Origin: an uncultured Bradyrhizobium sp.
Lineage (GTDB): Bacteria; Pseudomonadota; Alphaproteobacteria; Rhizobiales; Xanthobacteraceae
Direction of reading: 5' to 3'
NCBI RefSeq assembly: GCF_936928535.1
Contig: NZ_CAKZHY010000104.1
Span: 1-37,678 of the forward strand
DNA length: 37,678 nt
Part shown: in pieces, positions 1 through 7,144 of the stretch
Numbering within the stretch: position 1 is the first letter of the stretch
How the letters are laid out: every line of letters begins with the position of its first letter
Translations under genes and position numbers: made by a program
Notes under the pieces: model-generated
What the model saw: the letters and a program-made list of their open reading frames with translations, nothing else
The model's database searches: none
Told to the model about the DNA's origin: nothing

Positions 1-358
1 CACAACGGAATCACGCTTCGCGATCTTCCTCAACCGACTTTTGCAACAAAATCGGCCAATAAGCGACATTTGATATCGAACTGAGATCATCGTCCCGCAG
101 TCGGCATTGATGTCTCGATGTAGAGGAGATAAGCAGGCCTTCAGTCGAGATCTAGTTTAGGTTGAACATGAAGTTTGACTTCGACACTTTCTTTTGACGA
201 TGCTGTCGAGCACGCCTTTCTGCGCAAGCAGCAGCGAGAGACCACTTGAATTGACTACGGTCAGTACTTTGAGAGGTCCGGACGCGCTGCGATTTTTGGT
301 TGGCAAGACGCTGCGATCGGTTGGAAGCAGCGAGTCCGGTCCTATCTACCGCTATTTC
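1..358. other. Left-edge region without a supportable gene
   Basis: Short open frames exist on both strands, but none has a convincing ribosome-binding site or a recognisable protein pattern. The stretch from about 194 is open in the frame of the broken small gene that follows and may hold its upstream part, but I cannot support a start there. I see no RNA gene, repeat or mobile element. Confidence 0.4.
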
Positions 359-522
359 ATGAACGATCATCTCGAATATCGTTGTGTGGGGGTACGCGAG
401 AAGGCCAAGACGGCCCCCCGGGCATCGAGCGGGAGGACTTGCTGCGCAAGGCCCGTCAGTTTGAAGAGAGCTCGCATATGAGCGAGTGGCTGAGAACGCC
501 CGGCCTCGAAATGCCGAGGTGA
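359..522 (+). pseudogene. Frameshifted small hypothetical gene (short rhizobial-type protein)
   Basis: Reading from the ATG at 359 gives MNDHLEYRC... and then REKAKTAP. At the run of six C at 414-419 the sensible reading moves to another frame and continues PGIEREDLLRKARQFEESSH, ending WLRTPGLEMPR and TGA at 520-522. Seven C instead of six would join the halves as KAKTAPPGIERED. The second half resembles, from memory, the C-terminal part of short (about 55-70 residue) proteins of unknown function common in Bradyrhizobium, with a conserved arginine-rich helix and a WL..PGL tail. So either a one-base deletion has broken the gene or the homopolymer was misread. The start is uncertain because the first frame stays open upstream to about 194. 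No function is known. Confidence 0.5.
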
Positions 523-741
523 CGCGATGATGATCCCCCCAATTGGAAGCGTACTCAACTCACGCGCGCGTTTGCCTTGGCATCGCTGCCGTAGACTTTT
601 TGTTGTTCCTGGCTGGGCTGGCTATGAGCGTCCTCTAAAGCCGCCTCAGTGGCCTAAGTTCACCTTTGAACAAAAGCGAATTGTGGTAGTTTACCACCAT
701 CACCGGCCGAGGCTTTGCCTGTAGGCGTCGGTGGCTGAGAG
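523..741. other. Intergenic region, nothing recognised
   Basis: The open frame starting at 527 has no convincing ribosome-binding site and its translation is low in normal protein character. A GTTCC at 602-606 would be a -35 element on the minus strand but lacks GTT at the right spacing. I see no terminator or repeat. Confidence 0.35.
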
Positions 742-951
742 ATGTTTCGCGCTTCCGCCTGCATAGGAAGGGAGGCGCTCCTGCCAGAAGCAATCAATCG
801 CGTTCATAACCTGGCTGCCGACATCGCGGAGCAAAACGCTCTTATGCGTGAAGTGGCGGCGAAGTCGGCCGAAGCGCTCCGCTTGCCCCGGCCCGACACC
901 TTCCTGAGCCGCAAGACTCACGAGCCGTTTCCAGAAGAGCCCAAAGAATAA
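742..951 (+). CDS. Small hypothetical protein, 69 aa
   Basis: This 69-residue frame starts at an ATG preceded by GAGAG. It encodes a largely helical, soluble protein with no signal peptide or membrane segment. The middle (about residues 17-45) is alanine- and glutamate-rich and could form one amphipathic helix. The tail holds RLPRPDTFLSRKTHEPFPEE, a pattern I associate with short rhizobial proteins of unknown function. A later start near residue 13 is possible, because the first dozen residues look less conserved in character. It lies just ahead of the zinc-ribbon gene on the same strand, with a 64-base gap. Function unknown; the call rests on codon character, the ribosome-binding site and family recall only. 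Confidence 0.5.
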   Translation: MFRASACIGREALLPEAINRVHNLAADIAEQNALMREVAAKSAEALRLPRPDTFLSRKTHEPFPEEPKE

Positions 952-1015
952 CCTATCCTAACGACAGGCTTTAGCTTTTGTTGTTGTATCGCTCGGCTTG
1001 GCCGGACGAATCGCC

Positions 1016-1168
1016 ATGGGCAACGAAGTTGAATCGAAGCGTCCTCCCGTGTGCGAGGACTGCAAAACACCGACTCGATTCAGAACGAGCATGTTCCACG
1101 TTCGCAAGGAGCGTGAGATCAGGGTTTATGACTGCCCGACTTGCAAGCGGCTGTATTGGGATGACTAA
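1016..1168 (+). CDS. Small zinc-ribbon protein, 50 aa
   Basis: The frame ATG 1016 to TAA 1166-1168 encodes 50 residues with two CxxC pairs: CEDC at residues 13-16 and CPTC at 40-43. This is the arrangement of a single zinc ribbon. Between them lie basic, beta-prone residues (RFRTSMFHVRKEREIRVYDC), and the tail is CKRLYWDD. It has no signal peptide or membrane segment, so it should be cytoplasmic. Zinc binding by four cysteines is well supported by spacing. The biological role is unknown: such short ribbons may bind nucleic acid or protein. The ribosome-binding site is weak (GGACGA about eight bases upstream), which makes the start slightly uncertain. Its neighbours are other small stress-type genes on the same strand. 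Confidence 0.7.
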   Translation: MGNEVESKRPPVCEDCKTPTRFRTSMFHVRKEREIRVYDCPTCKRLYWDD

Positions 1169-1317
1169 GGCCGCCTTAGTTGGAGGCCTCTCGCAGTGAC
1201 GGTGAGCTCGGCGGCAAAACACGCCAAATGCCGTTGGTACGCCACCGACGCTTTTGAGTCGACCCAAACAGTTCGGCAGACATATTGTCCGGATATTCTG
1301 TCCGATCGGGAGAAATA

Positions 1318-1342
1318 GGAACATCGTCGCCGGAGGCCTGTT
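1318..1342 (+). promoter_or_regulatory. EcfG-type promoter upstream of the PepSY-like gene
   Basis: GGAAC at 1318-1322 is followed by exactly 17 bases and GTT at 1340-1342, matching the GGAAC-N16/17-(c)GTT pattern of the alphaproteobacterial general stress sigma factor EcfG. The base before GTT is T rather than the preferred C. The gene start at 1369 lies 26 bases beyond the -10 element, a normal leader distance. Confidence 0.65.
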
Positions 1343-1368
1343 GTGCTCGTCCACCACTGGAGGACGAC

Positions 1369-1689
1369 ATGAACAAGAAACTTCTTCTGCTGCTGACGGC
1401 CGCATCGCTTTTAGCGGGTCCATCGTTCGCGCAGAATCCCCCGGCAACTGATCGACCGAACAACAACGCCGTCAACAGCTCCGGCCAGAAAAATTCCAAT
1501 AGGCCGGTATCGGGCGCCAACAGCTTTACCGAAGGCCAGGCGAAATCAAGGATCGAGCAAGCTGGCTATACCAACGTTACCTCTCTGAAGAAGGACGACA
1601 ATGGCGTGTGGCGCGGAAAAGCCAGCAAGGGCGGGGCCTCGACCGACGTCAGCCTGGATTTCCAGGGCAACGTGAACGCGACCAAGTGA
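1369..1689 (+). CDS. Exported PepSY-like protein, 106 aa
   Basis: The ATG at 1369 is chosen because GGAGG lies at 1359-1363, five bases upstream. A classical signal peptide follows (MNKKLLLLLTAASLLAGPSF, cleavage probable after AFA-like SFA-Q near residue 22). An earlier in-frame ATG at 1285 would bury the signal peptide and the promoter. After a low-complexity linker rich in Asn, Ser and Pro (residues 23-50), a compact domain at about 52-106 (EGQAKSRIEQAGYTNVTSL, ending LDFQGNVNATK) resembles a single PepSY-type fold. It would be periplasmic, but its partner is unknown. The EcfG-type promoter upstream suggests induction in the general stress response. The next gene starts 33 bases later and may be co-transcribed. 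Confidence 0.75.
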   Translation: MNKKLLLLLTAASLLAGPSFAQNPPATDRPNNNAVNSSGQKNSNRPVSGANSFTEGQAKSRIEQAGYTNVTSLKKDDNGVWRGKASKGGASTDVSLDFQGNVNATK

Positions 1690-1722
1690 CCGGCCGCTCA
1701 ACAGCGAATAGCAGGATTCAAA

Positions 1723-2343
1723 ATGACCGTTACGATTTCACGTCTCTATGACAACTATTCCGACGCGCAACGCGCGGTGACAAGCCTCGAGGCGGCGGGC
1801 GTGCCGCATTCCGATTTGAGCATCGTCGCTAACAACTCCGACAACTGGTACAGCACCGACAAGAAGGTCGATCGGGATCGCGACGGCGTCGACGATCGTG
1901 CCGAAGGCGCGGCTACCGGAGCAGGCGTGGGTGCGGGTCTCGGCGGCGCGGCGGGCCTGCTCGCTGGACTCGGACTGCTGGCGATCCCGGGGCTTGGTCC
2001 AGTCGTCGCTGTCGGATGGCTCGCGTCGACAGCGCTAGGCGCCGCTGCCGGCGGCGCAACGGGCGGCATCGTCGGTGCGTTGACGCAGTCAGGCGTTTCA
2101 GATGAGGAAGCACCTCTTTATGCCGAAGGCGTGAGGCGCGGAGGAACGCTAGTTTCGGCTCGCGTTCCTGACGCCGATCGAGCGCGCTATGAAGCGATCC
2201 TCGATCAGTCCGCCGTGAATCTGCGCGACCGCAGCGTGGCTTGGCAGAAGGCGGGCTGGAAGAGCTACGATCCCTCCGCTCAGCCATATGGTGCGGACGA
2301 GGTCCGCAGAGAGCGGCAGCTCTACGGCACCGGCGTAAGGTGA
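1723..2343 (+). CDS. Glycine-rich membrane protein, general-stress-protein type, 206 aa
   Basis: The N-terminal about 45 residues (TVTISRLYDNYSDAQRAVTS) resemble the short alpha/beta domain of general stress protein 17M/YflT-like proteins. An acidic linker (DRDRDGVDDRAEG) comes next. A long glycine/alanine-rich hydrophobic stretch at about residues 65-125 could form two membrane-inserted hairpins. The C-terminal part (about 126-206) is hydrophilic and contains another small alpha/beta segment (GGTLVSARVPDADRARYEAI). The start has AGGA at about 1712-1715 upstream. It probably sits in one transcript with the preceding PepSY-like gene, and a strong terminator follows directly. Membrane location is inferred from composition. 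The molecular role is unknown, though the family is generally linked to stress. Confidence 0.75.
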   Translation: MTVTISRLYDNYSDAQRAVTSLEAAGVPHSDLSIVANNSDNWYSTDKKVDRDRDGVDDRAEGAATGAGVGAGLGGAAGLLAGLGLLAIPGLGPVVAVGWLASTALGAAAGGATGGIVGALTQSGVSDEEAPLYAEGVRRGGTLVSARVPDADRARYEAILDQSAVNLRDRSVAWQKAGWKSYDPSAQPYGADEVRRERQLYGTGVR

Positions 2344-2350
2344 ACCAGTC

Positions 2351-2378
2351 GGCGGCCCGCCCAGGCGGGTCGCCTTTT
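2351..2378 (+). terminator. Rho-independent terminator after the glycine-rich membrane protein gene
   Basis: GGCGGCCCGC at 2351-2360 pairs with GCGGGTCGCC at 2365-2374, including one G-T wobble, to form a GC-rich hairpin with a short loop. TTTT follows at 2375-2378. It begins eight bases after the stop codon, as expected for the end of the 1369-2343 transcript. Confidence 0.75.
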
Positions 2379-2989
2379 CCTTTCTCCGCTGCCTATCGTC
2401 GTGACGTCAAGCGCTCGGGAGATCCATCACTTGAACGTAATGTCTTGCGCCGGCCTCCACGGGCCGTTGAGATACTCCCAAACTAAGAGTCCAATCACAG
2501 CGCCCGCGCGAACCTCGAAGTTGGTCTAGAGTTCGTCGTGAACGCTACGCTGCTGCGTGCGGCCTCAAGCTATGACTGTCCTGCTTGGAGAACTCGCCAC
2601 CCAATAGTGCGTTGAACTCGAGACACTAGTCTTCGAATACTGGAACCCGAGAAGAAATCAGCGCCAGCCGCATGGCGCCCTACTGGCTCCCTCTTAAGAC
2701 ACGTCTTTGCGCGATGGCAAGTCCGGGGAAGAGTGCCATCCATGGTGCCTCGCTGAGGAATCCGTTCAAGCGAAGAGCACGACCTGGGGTTACGTCAGGT
2801 CTGAGCGCCAGAGGAAAATCCAGCTTTAGCCGTAGTGAATGATCGTCCATACGCTCTGCTTGCCTCGGAGCGCCAGTATCGACGCGAGGCCTGGCTCAGA
2901 GGCCGAAAGATCGTTCGGCGGCAATCAGCAGTCATGGATGATGCCCTTGGCACAAGTCGAATCTTGCGCCGAGCGCCTCCGTCTGTCGC
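2379..2989. other. 611-base gap with no recognised gene
   Basis: Frames on both strands are broken by stops, and the longest open frame (from 2835) runs antisense into fdhD. A GGAAC at about 2641-2645 has no GTT at 17 bases. I see no inverted repeat large enough for a mobile-element end, no tRNA and no riboswitch fold I can name. It may be degraded intergenic DNA at the 3' end of fdhD. Confidence 0.4.
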
Positions 2990-3817
2990 TCAACAACACA
3001 CGCCCGCCGGGTGGCTGAAAATTTCGAAGTCGCTACCACGTGCGATGCCGATCAGCGTAAGCCCGCAGGCGTCCGCGGTTCGTATCGCAAGGGCGGTCGG
3101 CGCAGAAATTGCGACAACGATGCCGACGCCGATCGCAGCGGCCTTTTGCACCATCTCGACGGAGATTCGGCTAGTGAGGATGACTGCGCCGGTGCGGCCT
3201 GCCACCCCCTGAGCGGCGAGCGCGCCTGCGAGCTTATCTAGCGCGTTGTGGCGTCCGACGTCTTCGCGCAAGATCACGTTATCGTGGCCCGGCCGGAAAA
3301 AGCCCGCTGCATGGGTAGCGCGTGTGGCGCGGTTGAGTATTTGCGCCGCACCGAGGCTCTCGATCGAGGTGCTGATCTGCTCAGGTGTGATATTGATCTG
3401 CCGCACAACGGAGCGATGAGCCCGGTTGGCTTCGGCCAGGCTCTCGATACCGCAAAGGCCGCAACCGGTCGGGCCAACCAGTCGCCGGCGCCGATCCTTT
3501 AGCAGGCGTCCAGCCCTCGGCCGCAGCCAGGTTCGCAGTTCGATGCCATCGGCACCGACGACGACCGACAGTTCCTCGATTTCGCCGGCGTCCTCGATAA
3601 TTCCCTCAGTCAAGCTGAAGCCGACCGCGAGATCGGTGAGATCGGAAGGCGTGGCCATGAGAACGGCCATGGTTGTTCCGTCAAAGACGAGCGCGACAGG
3701 ACACTCTTCGGCAACAATGCGCTCTTCTTTCGTTCCGCGCGAGGTCAGCCGGGGCATCTTGATGGAAGGTGTGGGCGCCGAGGCGCGATCGCATTTGGCG
3801 GAACGAGAGCCGTGCAT
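2990..3817 (-). CDS. fdhD: Formate dehydrogenase accessory sulfurtransferase FdhD
   Basis: FdhD passes sulfur from the cysteine desulfurase IscS to the molybdenum cofactor of formate dehydrogenases; without it those enzymes are inactive. The 275-residue product has the usual family length. It carries the hallmark CGLC motif with Cys119 and Cys122, embedded in GPTGCGLCGIESL. Other family patterns are LAVGFSLTEGII (residues 64-74), the basic RPRAGRLLKDRRRRL stretch, REDVGRHNALDKL and LTSRISVEMVQKAA. The ATG at 3817 is chosen because it gives the family length; the frame stays open much further upstream, antisense to the neighbouring gene. It is divergent from a YdeP-like molybdopterin oxidoreductase, the obvious client. 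A weak GGAAC-N17-GTC element at 3867-3843 on this strand might drive it. Confidence 0.93.
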   Translation of the reverse strand: MHGSRSAKCDRASAPTPSIKMPRLTSRGTKEERIVAEECPVALVFDGTTMAVLMATPSDLTDLAVGFSLTEGIIEDAGEIEELSVVVGADGIELRTWLRPRAGRLLKDRRRRLVGPTGCGLCGIESLAEANRAHRSVVRQINITPEQISTSIESLGAAQILNRATRATHAAGFFRPGHDNVILREDVGRHNALDKLAGALAAQGVAGRTGAVILTSRISVEMVQKAAAIGVGIVVAISAPTALAIRTADACGLTLIGIARGSDFEIFSHPAGVCC

Positions 3818-3876
3818 GGTGTTGGTCCTACGACGAAGTAGCGACGCACTAGCGTCCTCAATGTTCCAAACGTGGA

Positions 3877-3901
3877 GGAACCAGCGTTGTCGCCTCCCGT
3901 T
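3877..3901 (+). promoter_or_regulatory. EcfG-type promoter of the YdeP-like oxidoreductase gene
   Basis: GGAAC at 3877-3881, 17 bases, then GTT at 3899-3901 preceded by C, is a full match to GGAAC-N16-CGTT. The proposed start codon at 3935 lies 33 bases further on. The element falls inside the longer frame that begins with GTG at 3872, which argues that the GTG is not the true start. Confidence 0.75.
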
Positions 3902-3934
3902 TCCGGTGATGGGCTTGCAATCGAAGGGGCCGCC

Positions 3935-6256
3935 ATGCGGCAGAAAGCCAAAGTCGAAAATTATGACGCTCCCGCCGGAGGCTGGGGCTCGGTCAACGCC
4001 GTCATGCACATCCTCACCCAAGAGGAGGTCGCAATCCTCGGCAGCGAGATCCTGCTGAAGCAGAACAAGCCCGGCGGGTTCATGTGCGTGAGCTGTTCCT
4101 GGGCCAAGCCCGCAAGCCCGCATCCGTTCGAGTTCTGCGAGAACGGTGCCAAGGCGACGGCGTGGGAAATAACTGGCAAGGCGGTCACGCCGGAGTTTTT
4201 TGCCCAGCATACGCTCACCGAGTTGCGGTCCTGGTCCGACCATCAATTGGAGGAGCAGGGACGGTTGACCAATCCAATGCGCTATGACCCGGTCAGCGAC
4301 AAATACGTGGCAGTCGACTGGAGCGAGGCGTTTCGCGAGATCGGCGGCGAGCTGAACAAGCTCGATCCACATTCGGTCATCATGTACACATCGGGACGTG
4401 CCTCGCTGGAAGCCAGCTACATGTACCAGCTGTTCGGCCGGATGTACGGCACCAACAATTTTCCTGACAGCTCCAACATGTGCCACGAGACGACCTCGGT
4501 GGCCTTGCCAGAGGTCATCGGGGTTCCGGTCGGGACGGTGCAGCTGAAGGATTTCAGCGACACGGACTGCATCTTCTTCTTCGGTCACAATACCACGACA
4601 AATGCACCGCGAATGCTGCATCCGCTCCAGGAGGCGGCCCAGCGCGGTGTGCCGATTGTGACCTTCAATCCGCTCCGTGAAAGGGGACTCGAACGCTTCG
4701 TCAATCCGCAGAACCCCCTTCAAATGATCGCGGGCGGCACGCGCATCAGCACGCAGTATCATCAAGTCCGGGTCGGCGGCGATGCCGCGGCGATCATCGG
4801 TATCTGCAAATGCGTAATCGAGGCGGACGACTTGGCGCAAGCGAACGGATCGCCGCGCATGATAGACGTCGACTTCATCGCGCAGCATACGTCGGGCTTC
4901 GACGAGTTTGCCGCATTCTGTCGCGCACAGGATTGGGAGGCAATCGAGCGCGCGTCCGGCCTCATGCGTGTCGAGATGATCGATGCCGCGAACGTCTACA
5001 TGGCCGCCAACGCCGTGATCGCCAATTACGGCATGGGCGTGACGCAGCACAAGCACGGCGTCGAGACCGCCAAGATGATCGTCAATCTGCTGTTACTGCG
5101 CGGGAATATCGGCAAGCCGGGCGCGGGCATCTCGCCGATCCGCGGGCATTCCAATGTCCAGGGCCAGCGCACGGTCGGCATCTCCGAGAAGACAAAACTG
5201 GTGCCGCTGGACAGGCTTGCGGAACTCTACGACTTCGAGCCTCCGCGTTGGGACGGCCTGTCGACGGTGGATGCCTGTGAGGGCATTCTGAAAGGTGACG
5301 TCCGTGGCTTCGTCAGCCTGGGCGGCAATTTCGTGCGCGCGATCCCCGAGCGCTCGCTGATGGAGCCGGCGTGGTCCGGGCTGCGCCTGTCGGTGCAGAT
5401 TGCGACAAAGCTCAATCGCAGCCACATCGTGCCAGGCGAAGTGACTTATCTCCTGCCCTGTCTTGGCCGCATCGAGATCGACGAGCAGGCCAGCGGTGCG
5501 CAAGCCGTTTCGATGGAGGACTCCACCGCCTGCATTCATGGCTCGCGCGGCCAGCGCAAGCCGGTGGCCGAACATGCCCTGTCGGAACCTGCGATTATCG
5601 CTGGTCTCGCCAAGGCAACGCTCAAGGCAAACTCCAAAGTGGATTGGGACGGCTGGGTCGCGGACTATTCTCGGGTGAGGGATGCCATCGAGCGCACCTA
5701 TCCCGACCAGTTCAAGGATTTCAACAAGCGCATGTTCGAGCCCGGCGGCTTTCCGCGGCCGCTGGCGGCGCGCGAGCGCAAATGGAAGACGCCGAACGGC
5801 AAGGCCAATTTTACCGTGCCCAACGCAGCCTTCGCGCCGCCAAGGGAGAGCGACGACGTCTACGAGCTGATGACCATGCGCGCCGATGGGCAATTCAACA
5901 CCACGATCTATACCGAGGATGACCGCTTCCGCGGCATCCAGGGCAGCCGTTACGTCGTGTTGATGAATCCCGCGGACATGGAGGCGGACGGCCTGAAGTC
6001 GGGAGATACTGTCACGCTGGTGACCGAGGCCAATGACGGCGTCGAGCGCAGCCTGAGCGAACTCCAGGTCGTGCCCTACGACATCCCGCGGCGAAGCCTT
6101 GCCGGCTACTATCCTGAGTGCAACGGGCTGATTCCGCTCTGGCACTATGCCGAAGGCGGCAAGGTGCCTGCGGCAAAATCCGTTCCGGTGCGGCTCTTCA
6201 AGGACGTGCCGCCCGAGATCCTCGAGGGCGGCGAGATGCCGATCTTGGCGATCTAG
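3935..6256 (+). CDS. FdhF/YdeP-family molybdopterin oxidoreductase
   Basis: This is a 773-residue molybdopterin-dependent oxidoreductase of the formate dehydrogenase alpha/YdeP type. The start at ATG 3935 (MRQKAKVENYD) has AAGGGG five bases upstream and lies just after an EcfG-type promoter. The N-terminus carries C51, C54 and C68 (CVSCSW...FEFCENG), fewer and differently spaced cysteines than the four of a typical 4Fe-4S formate dehydrogenase; this is characteristic of the YdeP group. A candidate molybdenum-ligand cysteine is C183 in SNMCHE. Cofactor-binding patterns follow, such as FFGHNTTTNAPRMLHP, VIANYGMGVTQHKHG and LLRGNIGKPGAGISPIRGHS. The C-terminal about 130 residues form the usual molydopterin-binding beta-barrel (RFRGIQGSRYVVLMNPADME). 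No beta or gamma subunit gene is adjacent and there is no signal peptide, so it is probably cytoplasmic. In E. coli ydeP is linked to acid resistance; the substrate is unknown. Divergent fdhD supports a formate-dehydrogenase-like cofactor. Confidence 0.88.
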   Translation: MRQKAKVENYDAPAGGWGSVNAVMHILTQEEVAILGSEILLKQNKPGGFMCVSCSWAKPASPHPFEFCENGAKATAWEITGKAVTPEFFAQHTLTELRSWSDHQLEEQGRLTNPMRYDPVSDKYVAVDWSEAFREIGGELNKLDPHSVIMYTSGRASLEASYMYQLFGRMYGTNNFPDSSNMCHETTSVALPEVIGVPVGTVQLKDFSDTDCIFFFGHNTTTNAPRMLHPLQEAAQRGVPIVTFNPLRERGLERFVNPQNPLQMIAGGTRISTQYHQVRVGGDAAAIIGICKCVIEADDLAQANGSPRMIDVDFIAQHTSGFDEFAAFCRAQDWEAIERASGLMRVEMIDAANVYMAANAVIANYGMGVTQHKHGVETAKMIVNLLLLRGNIGKPGAGISPIRGHSNVQGQRTVGISEKTKLVPLDRLAELYDFEPPRWDGLSTVDACEGILKGDVRGFVSLGGNFVRAIPERSLMEPAWSGLRLSVQIATKLNRSHIVPGEVTYLLPCLGRIEIDEQASGAQAVSMEDSTACIHGSRGQRKPVAEHALSEPAIIAGLAKATLKANSKVDWDGWVADYSRVRDAIERTYPDQFKDFNKRMFEPGGFPRPLAARERKWKTPNGKANFTVPNAAFAPPRESDDVYELMTMRADGQFNTTIYTEDDRFRGIQGSRYVVLMNPADMEADGLKSGDTVTLVTEANDGVERSLSELQVVPYDIPRRSLAGYYPECNGLIPLWHYAEGGKVPAAKSVPVRLFKDVPPEILEGGEMPILAI

Positions 6257-6358
6257 CAGCATTGGACGTCGCAAGAAGCGGCAGGATCTCGGCAACGGGC
6301 TGATCAGCGATGCGCGCAACGCCGCCGCGCGATCCGACCAAAGGCTAACCCGCGCTTA

Positions 6359-6383
6359 GGAACATCCAAATCCAGCTCACGTT
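6359..6383 (+). promoter_or_regulatory. EcfG-type promoter of the GMC dehydrogenase operon
   Basis: GGAAC at 6359-6363, 17 bases, then GTT at 6381-6383 preceded by C, is a full match to the EcfG consensus. The first gene of the operon starts at 6410, 26 bases downstream of the -10 element, the same geometry as at 1318-1342. Confidence 0.75.
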
Positions 6384-6409
6384 GACCACACGGGCCCGAT
6401 GGATGTTCC

Positions 6410-7135
6410 ATGCAGCGCAGAACATTTTTGACAGTCGCAGCTTGGTTTGTCGGTACGACATCCCTGACGCGCGCGAGCGCGATCCACAATCATATCCCAT
6501 GGGCGCCTCATCCGAATTCGCCGCCAGAGGTGGTGCGGCCAGGCCCCTGGCAGTTCTTCGCGCTCGATGAAGCCCGCGCGATGGAAGCGATCGTCGATCG
6601 CATCATCCCGCCTGATCCGGATACGCCCGGTGGCAAAATTGCCGGCTGCGCCGTCTTTATCGATCGCCAACTCAAGGGGCCGTACGGCTCGAACCAAGGT
6701 CTCTACACGCTCGAACCGCACACCAAAGGCACCAAGGAGCAGGGCCCTCAATCGGTGCTCACGCCTGCCGAGCTCTATCGCAAGTCGCTGGCGGCGCTCG
6801 ACAAGCATTGCAAGTCGACCCAAGGCGGAAAATCCTTCGCGGAGCTCGATGCCGCCGCGCAGGACGACCTTTTGCGGAAAATCGAGTCAGGCGAAGTCAA
6901 GTTCGATGGGGTCGATGCCCAAGGCTTCTTCTCTGCCCTGCTGAAAGACGTGCCGGAAGGCTTCTTCGCCGACCCCATTCACGGCGGCAACATCGATATG
7001 GTCGGCTGGAAGATGATCGGCTTTCCCGGCATCCGCTACGACTATCGCGACTGGGTCAATCGTCACAACGAACGCTATCCGCATCCGCCCGTCAGCATCG
7101 CGGGACGCGCGGAATGGACCCCCGCAAAATCGTGA
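6410..7135 (+). CDS. Gluconate 2-dehydrogenase subunit 3 family protein
   Basis: The 241-residue product is the small (gamma) subunit of a membrane-bound flavin dehydrogenase. It begins MQRRTFLTVAAWFVGTTSLT, with an RR followed by a hydrophobic stretch, consistent with a Tat signal; the small subunit of these complexes typically carries the folded flavoprotein across the membrane. The body has the family pattern of the subunit 3 group, with FFALDEARAMEAIVDRIIPPD at about residues 46-66 and a C-terminal GWKMIGFPGIRYDYRDWVNR stretch. It is first in a three-gene operon with the GMC flavoprotein (10 bases downstream) and a triheme cytochrome c. The upstream promoter is of the stress type. The natural substrate (gluconate, another sugar or sugar acid, or an alcohol) cannot be read from this subunit. 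Confidence 0.85.
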   Translation: MQRRTFLTVAAWFVGTTSLTRASAIHNHIPWAPHPNSPPEVVRPGPWQFFALDEARAMEAIVDRIIPPDPDTPGGKIAGCAVFIDRQLKGPYGSNQGLYTLEPHTKGTKEQGPQSVLTPAELYRKSLAALDKHCKSTQGGKSFAELDAAAQDDLLRKIESGEVKFDGVDAQGFFSALLKDVPEGFFADPIHGGNIDMVGWKMIGFPGIRYDYRDWVNRHNERYPHPPVSIAGRAEWTPAKS

Positions 7136-7144
7136 GCGCCACAC

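Noticed and set aside
194..358. Start at 194 for the small frameshifted gene
   Set aside because: No ribosome-binding site and no recognisable protein pattern before the ATG at 359; kept as open question only.
602..2665. Extra GGAAC or GTTCC sites as EcfG promoters (for example 602-606 and about 2641-2645)
   Set aside because: The bases 17 positions away are not GTT, and no gene start lies suitably downstream.
3818..5056. Upstream extension of the fdhD frame to 688 codons
   Set aside because: The extra part is antisense to the YdeP-like gene; fdhD has its family length from the ATG at 3817.
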